From Hymenopus coronatus (taxonomy: Eukaryota > Arthropoda > Insecta > Mantodea > Hymenopodidae): 64,000 bases of DNA. The notes under the pieces are model-generated. The model saw nothing but the letters and a program-made list of their open reading frames with translations, was not told the DNA's origin and made no database searches. A program made the position numbers and the translations under genes. The stretch spans positions 8,052,501 to 8,116,500 of the forward strand of contig CM060887.1 of assembly GCA_030762935.1 (NCBI GenBank), written 5' to 3'. Of this stretch, positions 58,547 to 64,000 are shown in pieces (the stretch's first letter is position 1; the number at the start of each line of letters is the position of its first letter).

Positions 58547-58740
58547 TTATGGAATGTCAGTAATGTTTTGCCAGTGAGGCCAAGTTTGTATCTGGGCGAA
58601 GAGCGCATCACCAGGGCATGCTGTGTTCCTCACTTGGCGATGTCCCAGCAGAGTATAGTCTGGTGAGACTGAACCACGGGATACCCCACATCTGATGAGG
58701 GACTGAGCTGCCTCCAGCATTTCCGGTGTTGGCAGTGTCG
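58547..58740 (-). CDS. PGRP: Peptidoglycan recognition protein, terminal exon
   Basis: The acceptor GTTTTGTTTGCAG lies above 58740, and the exon runs to TAA at 58547-58549. It completes the threonine codon split from the upstream exon (A|CG), then reads TLPTPEMLEAAQSLIRCGVS, DYTLLGHRQVRNTACPGDAL and ends WPHWQNITDIP. GHRQVRNTACPG is the signature of the PGRP/N-acetylmuramoyl-L-alanine amidase type 2 fold. Its histidine and cysteine are two of the zinc ligands, and the cysteine separates amidase PGRPs from non-catalytic ones, which usually have serine there. The two partner cysteines of the conserved disulfide are not in this exon. PGRPs bind or cleave bacterial peptidoglycan and tune Toll and IMD immune signalling. 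Whether this form is secreted cannot be seen from the C-terminus. Confidence 0.93.
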
Positions 58741-58999
58741 CTGCAAACAAAACAAGCGAACCATTTCTCATATCAATCTACTTACTGCCAGGTACGTTCT
58801 CTGAAATAAAGCAATAATTGAAAGAGCTACACCTCGTGGAGCAGTTTTAGAAATGTGTGATTTTTTAAAAATGACTAAGGATTTATATTTAGCTAGCCTG
58901 CCCGGGTGAAAAAACAAACAAAACCTTCCGTTTATAGTATGACCATGCAATAAAATGAAATTACAACTAAATAATTTGACAATACTTTATTGTAATGCC

Positions 59000-59540
59000 T
59001 TGTAATGTACAAATAACGCCGATGGTTTGCCGACTCTCGAGCACGCACCATGCGAAAAACACGGCAATTTAAAGTATATTCCACACACTGCTAACAACTG
59101 ATCTGAATGTATTGTCATTGCGAATGCAAGGCACACTGGAAACTGAACACGCTTAAGTTCAAAAGGAAAGTCGGTTGTCATTAGTGGTATTCTTGGAATA
59201 AGCACATCCTCGCCTTTAAACTTTCCTATCATTATAGTAGCTTCAATCAAAATGTTCATAAGTTTAGCAGCGAGTCTTGTTCTGTTACACAATTGATTTA
59301 GATTCCGTAGCATAATTATCACCGAGCTGTAAATTGTGTGGCGAGAAACCTGGCAAATCCAGTGAATTTAGGAATTCAGTTAGATCATTGACGACTTTAT
59401 TTGGATCGGTAATGGAATCGATCGACTTAAATGAATGTATTTGTCCTCCAATTTATTCTGAATCGTTATATTCAAATCATCTACATCCTTATTAGTTGCT
59501 GCTAAAATGGATCGTTCACTCAACCGAGCTTGTTTATATT
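59000..59540 (-). pseudogene. Helitron Pif1-like helicase remnant in the PGRP intron
   Basis: Read in order on the minus strand: WLSERSILAATNKDVDDLN, then FLNSLDLPGFSPHNLQL, IIMLRNLNQLCNRTRL, GEDVLIPRIPLMTTDFPFEL, KRVQFPVCLAFAMTI and ACSRVGKPSALFVHYK. This covers the last third of the Helitron helicase, including the region around the final helicase motifs. HSDQLLAV replaces the usual NKAQGQ segment, and stops lie between the first blocks. It is better preserved than the copy at 52400-52830 and in sense orientation to PGRP. Confidence 0.88.
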
Positions 59541-61314
59541 AGTAACAATAAATGAAGGTAGTGATGTATTTATCATATTAATACTGAGCAGATTAGGTTC
59601 GATTATAAATGTATGTCCTAATGTTTTGCTTGAACAGAATAACGTTCCGGCGGTCCCTTGGGTCTTCAGGTGTTCTTTGTTATCATGTTTGTTCTATGTT
59701 TATAATGTTATCAAAGGTCTAGATAGCTCTATGTGCGCTGATCGATCAATAAAGTCAATTTAAAAAAAACAAAAAAACATGCTTAACGATAGGTACGTAC
59801 AGTTAAATGGAACAGAATGATCATTGTGTTATACCTGTGTTTCCTTATTATACCACAGTCTATGACTCGCCAACATGTATAATTATAGCTATGCGCAGCT
59901 AAAGTTGGTGCAGTAAGAATTGATTATACCTGACGTTTCCATCTAATTAATTTAATTTCAATATGGGTGAGACACCTGGGGAATGTACCTTTTAGGGTTT
60001 GGGTGTTATTCATGCTTATGGTATCATATATGAGTTATTTCACTGTGGTGACTTCTTGTGGACTGTAAATTCAATACGTGGATCTGTTTCTCTTTGACCA
60101 GTTGCTGGCGTGTAAAACACTACGGCAGTACGCAGTGAGAAAACAGCTGTTATTCGCGCGGTAATATTGATGGGAGTTTGCGAATGCAAAAGTATTTGAA
60201 TCTTGGATGTTCTTGAGATGTTTCGCAACCTTTACTCGGAAGGATTCGATTCTCGTTTGAGAATGTCCGGAATGCAGAATTCGAATTCTCCATTCGGATA
60301 GCTGCAGGTGCTAAATATCGTCTCGAGATGGTGCTCATACTTAAAGCTTATTCATACGCTTAGCATCCTGACTCATGGCTAATTCATTTTATTTTGTAAA
60401 CGAGTTTTCGGATATTCAGGTCCCATGGTTTATAATGTTTTACGTTTTTCATTGACATTGTCTGGTGCATGTAAACACACAAAGTAAAATTTAATCAAGT
60501 ATGAACGTGCTTATATACTATATCTTAAAAATATTTTAACATTTGTGTGTTCAAATTAACTTTTTCTGCCATGATTAACCTTAGAATCACTGCAGCACAG
60601 CGTCCACACGTACAGAGCAAAACAATTAAATTCATGCGCTGCAGTCAGTTGTTTAAGAGTCAAAGATCCAAGATTACAATTAGCACAGCAGTACTATAAT
60701 CGATCGTTTATCTTTATCATCCTGCGTATATAGAACATAGTAAAAACCTAGCATCTAGTTGTCAAAATCTAACTATTGTATTTTTCGTCCATTATTTGAA
60801 TTGAATGTTGTATTCGAGAACAACCATGGTGAGAGCTGAAGAACATCACTCGAGTGGCGATAACATAGCATCCGAGAACTTGCTTACGAAAACAGACTGA
60901 TTTCGATTAGCGAAGGCCTTAATGAGTGATAATTGAATTCCAGAATTTGTACTCGAATGGAAGTGTCGATTCTTGAAAATATTCAATTCTGCCCATCACT
61001 AGTGAGAACTGAGAACCCACTCGAGAGAAGATAACGCAGCATCCGAGATAAGGACGAATACAGGCTGACTTCGATTAACGAAAGCCTTAATGAGTGATAG
61101 TTCTATTCGAAAACTTTTACTCGAATGAAGGTTTCGATTCTTAAAAGTTCGATTCTTGAAAATATTCGATGCTGCCCATCACTACGCGGTAACCTACGAC
61201 AAACGACAATTTTCTCCCTTTAACGCTCGGATCCTATAGGCCGCCTACTTTCCACTAAAATGTGCGGATTTATTCAGGTAATTGAGCGTGCACGCAAAAG
61301 TGTGTTGTACTTAC
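59541..61314. other. Remainder of the PGRP intron
   Basis: AT-rich intronic sequence. It contains the tandem block at 60829-61184 and TCGAAT-rich motifs at 60230-60300 that resemble it. Two short minus frames (60040-60338) are not recognised. Confidence 0.4.
60829..61184. repeat. Two-unit tandem repeat (about 173 and 183 bp), hAT-like end motif
   Basis: GTGAGAGCTGAAGAAC at 60829 and GTGAGAACTGAGAACC at 61002 start two similar units. Each contains 'gattaacgaaagccttaatgagtgata' and closes with CCCATCACTA. The complement of the unit end, TAGTGATGGGCAG, resembles the termini of many insect hAT-type MITEs. Confidence 0.65.
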
Positions 61315-61433
61315 TTTGGAAGTCGCCAATGAAGCAGATGCCAGTACTTCTGTTGTTGTAACGAGGCGCATGGGCTCCTACGACGTCCCACCCTCGGCCT
61401 TCGTACACTTTACCAGTGCCTCCAATACAAAAG
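61315..61433 (-). CDS. PGRP: Peptidoglycan recognition protein, penultimate exon
   Basis: The acceptor CTTTGGTTTCAG lies above 61433 and the donor CAAA|GTAAGT below 61315. The 119-bp exon begins with the third base of a codon and leaves one base (A) that the terminal exon completes. It encodes FCIGGTGKVYEGRGWDVVGA, HAPRYNNRSTGICFIGDFQ. VYEGRGW carries the conserved tyrosine that is the remaining zinc-site residue of amidase PGRPs, and GAHA...NxxSIGI-type residues follow as expected. The first catalytic histidine (HHT) and the disulfide cysteines belong to exons further right, outside the window. The intron to the last exon is 2.57 kb and carries Helitron debris. About 103 C-terminal residues of a 165-residue PGRP domain are visible in total. 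Confidence 0.93.
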
Positions 61434-61507
61434 CTGAAACCAAAGAGTTCAGTTAACATATTTTATGTTTGCGGATGCTCTGTGACGAATTGGGACGCGC
61501 TAATACC

Positions 61508-62074
61508 CAGTCCCCCCCTCACCACCACCACAAATTACCCTTTACATGAAAATTTTTTTTTTAAAATTTTGTGTTTCTCAAAAACGGCTCTAATGATTTT
61601 GATTAAAATACCGTATATTCAAATGTTCATATCGCAAATAAAATATATATTTTGAATTTTCTGGGAATAGCCTCCGAATACATATTTATTGTGGATCAGT
61701 TTTACATAATTTTGCATAACGGCTAAACCGTTAGAGATAGACAAAAACTGCACAAAAATGTAGATCTCGTTAAAACACTTGGTTTATGTCATATACGTTT
61801 CTTATGTAGAGCTGGCCGTTTCTGAGGTATTCCTTGTTACTGGTTTTAATTTTAAACTACTTATACTTTTTCAAACGGGGAGTGACGTTTCATTTCTCTC
61901 TCTCGTTTTACTGCAAAGCGACGCACAAGATAGTGTACTCCCTTATTTCACTTCTACTTACAAGGAAGCAAGTAATGCTCTTGATTAGCATGTCGTAGAT
62001 AAAAGAATAATGTTTTGTAAGGAAAGTTGTTTGTGTAACAGCTAGAGAAAGTCATTTGAATGGAACATATCAGA
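61508..62074 (+). mobile_element. Family A element, 5' third missing
   Basis: From the 'ccccccctcaccaccacc' block (a variant of the poly-C box) to GGAACATATCAGA-T7. It lies in the intron upstream of the penultimate PGRP exon. Confidence 0.8.
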
Positions 62075-62402
62075 TTTTTTTGTAATCCGAGTAAGATTGC
62101 GTTCTCTGTACCATGCATCAACCGGTTCGGCGCACAACAATGTTAGTGCCTCAGAATCTTATGTTCTGTAATTTCATCTTTCGCCTTGTTTTTCTTGCGC
62201 GCAAGATGATGTACGGAAATAAGATTGGCGCCACTTTTTCTTAGCAGTAGTGTGGCGTGCGAGATTGCAGATTCTATACCCTCGCCGCTGAATCCTTGCA
62301 CTTGACAGTTCGGGTAGTTTCGCTTCAACTTGGCTATGCTGCCTTTGCGGCGGTGTCATTAAAGCCATCTCCCCAACTGAATTTTTCTTTGCGAGGGTTT
62401 TT

Positions 62403-62513
62403 ACTTTTTCTACGCGTACTATGTACATAGTGTATACAGAAGGTATTGCACTCCACCCAACAATAATTTGTTGCAGAGATGCAGAGAAAGTGATGTGAAT
62501 GGAACACATCAGA
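62403..62513 (+). mobile_element. Family A derivative of 111 bp
   Basis: It keeps about 60 bp of the 5' end (ACTTTTTCTACGCGTACTAT, full hairpin, to CTCCACCCA) fused to about 52 bp of the 3' end (CAATAATTTGTTGCAG to GGAACACATCAGA). T5 lies on both sides. The interval 62075-62402 is unassigned. Confidence 0.85.
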
Positions 62514-62544
62514 TTTTTATCCCTTATTTCGATCCAGTTGATTT

Positions 62545-62578
62545 ATATACACCTAACCTAACGTAACCTAACCTCGTC
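62545..62578. repeat. Telomere-like CCTAA-type tract
   Basis: About five degenerate copies of the AACCT unit (TAACCTAACGTAACCTAACC), the complement of the insect telomere repeat TTAGG. Interstitial and short. Confidence 0.6.
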
Positions 62579-62769
62579 GAAATCTCGAAACCTGTCGTTC
62601 ACCTGTCACGTAGCCATATTGTCTCCGTAACCAATAGGAAAGACTCAGGAAAGAGCCTTAGTCTAAAACTGAACTAGAATTTGTAATCTCGCTCTTCGAA
62701 AGTATCCCAATATGAGCCAGACTTATAATATTCTAGTAATAAAATATGGAAATAATAACTTTTGTCGCT

Positions 62770-62960
62770 CAGGAATTTGTCAACTCGTGTCCATACAAAC
62801 AAAGGAACTTCAGTCACATAGCAACTAGCTTTTGACTATCACTTTAACCTAAGGTACTACCTTATTTCGGTTCTATTTACAAGGAAGCAAGTAATAAGAC
62901 TATTTCTGCTAATTAGCATGAAGTAAATAGAAGCATAAGCTTTTTAACAATAATTTTAAA
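62770..62960 (+). mobile_element. Family A 3'-proximal fragment
   Basis: Covers 'caggaatttgtcaactcgtg' to 'ctttttaacaataattt', without the terminal hairpin. Confidence 0.65.
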
Positions 62961-63430
62961 AGACGCATGGCATTTTATCGTAGTCCCTGATTGCTGTATT
63001 AAATATGAGTATCCTAGGACAGCAAGATGACTTATAGGCTAGCATTTCCGATTACAGGCCGAGGTTAACCATTACTGTGACGAAGCGAAATTAATGGCAA
63101 TAACGACCTTGACTCCGGAATGGTATAGAGGAAAAACAAGATTATACCGCGTCACTCTACAGGTAATATTCTCGTAAAAGTTTACAATTCATCTCAACGT
63201 GTTGCATGTTTTCTGTGCAGTCAGTTTGGCAGGTAAGCTAAAGTTATTCGCAGTAAATTTCGAGATAAACATGCTCAGCGAAATCACTTTTCTCCCACGG
63301 AGTCTGAAAGTATGCATGTGCGTTAAAACTCAACGTTAAAAGAAGTCAGCGAGTTGTTTCACGAGTCAACCCCTTCCCCCTGCCCCGATATGAAGACATG
63401 TTAAAGGAGGCTACACAGAGTAATAAAAAA
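62961..63430. other. Unassigned stretch
   Basis: No PGRP exon or known repeat is found here. Confidence 0.4.
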
Positions 63431-64000
63431 TCTGATGTATTCCATTCACATGGCCTTCTCTACATTTCTGCAACAAATTATTGTTTAAAAGCTTATGCTT
63501 CTATTAATTCATGCTAATTAGCAGAAATAGTCTTATTACTTGCTTCCTTGTAAGTAGAAGCGAAATAAGGGAGTAACATAGGTTAAAGTGATAGCAATAG
63601 ATGGTTGTATAGGTTTTTTAAAGCTGAAACCAAACACAAGGAATATCTGAAAAACGATCAACTCCACGAAAAAATGTATGTAACATAAATTGTGTGTTTT
63701 GATCTACATTTTTGTATGTTAAAAGTTTTGTCCATCTCTTACGGTTTAGCTGTTATAAAAAAGTCCGTAAAATTCTCCAGAATAAAGAGGCTATTCCAAG
63801 AAAATTCAAGATATACATTTTATTTGTTGTGTAAATATCTTTAATATATATGATATTTTAATCAAAATCGTTAGGGCAATTTTTGAGAAAATAAAATTTT
63901 TCGAAAAAAGTTCCATGTAAAGGGTAGTTTGGGGTGGGGGAATTTTCTTGGAAACCTTGGAAGATACCAAACATAAATACCAAGTTCGGTATTCAACGAT
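63431..64000 (-). mobile_element. Family A element running off the window
   Basis: Begins TCTGATGTATTCCATTCACA after an A6 run. It is truncated by the window edge in the 'aataccaagttcggtattcaacg' block. Confidence 0.9.

Noticed and set aside
62143..62509. Upstream PGRP exon
   Set aside because: Neither minus frame contains the HHT or GWxDIGY-type residues expected, and family A sequence overlaps part of it.

Overview
The window looks like repeat-saturated, AT-rich nuclear DNA from an insect with a large genome. A cockroach, termite or stick-insect relative is my best guess. Reasons: insect-style introns, parts of two spliced minus-strand genes, mariner/Tc1, Jockey-like and Helitron remnants, several tRNA-headed SINE families and a short telomere-like AACCT-type tract. 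I see nothing bacterial, no operon and no CRISPR. Species assignment is inference.

Host genes. (1) 15.5-21.7 kb, minus strand: three exons (21488-21663, 16232-16391, 15562-15971) join in perfect reading phase. They encode the start, at least 241 residues, of a Pro/Lys/Glu-rich, probably disordered or PEVK-like protein I cannot name; it continues past the last exon. (2) 58.5-61.4 kb, minus strand: the last two exons of a peptidoglycan recognition protein (PGRP) of the zinc-amidase type. The upstream exons lie beyond the right edge. (3) Possible extras: a 68-codon ORF at 53341-53547 (minus) and a frameshifted coding relic at 24099-24457 (plus) that abuts a mariner end.

Repeats. The dominant component is one interspersed family, called family A here: about 0.85-1.0 kb, with at least 30 full, truncated or nested copies from edge to edge. 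It starts ACTTTCTCTACACG next to a T-tract and carries a near-palindromic 5' hairpin and an internal GT-rich stretch. It ends with an inverted GTAGAGAAAGT, a terminal ATGTG/CACAT hairpin, CAGA and another T-tract. This asymmetric layout fits a non-autonomous Helentron/Helitron2-type element. Copies often sit inside other copies.

Other mobile DNA: mariner remnants (0.5, 19.4, 23.8 and 56.7 kb), a Tc1-like pair (47.8 and 54.9 kb), a 486-codon non-LTR reverse transcriptase ORF (25.7-27.1 kb) with smaller RT scraps (24.7, 40.6 and 51.1 kb), Helitron helicase pieces (52.6 and 59.3 kb), a 0.5-kb TIR MITE (27.2 kb, partner at 43.1 kb), a TIR element filled with a 41-bp minisatellite (13.8-15.2 kb), and at least six tRNA-headed SINE types. 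One SINE has inverted repeats around its tRNA-like core and a 13-bp target duplication.

Stretches marked unassigned contain nothing I recognise. Edges of degenerate repeats are approximate, usually within 10-30 bases; exon edges are read directly from splice sites.
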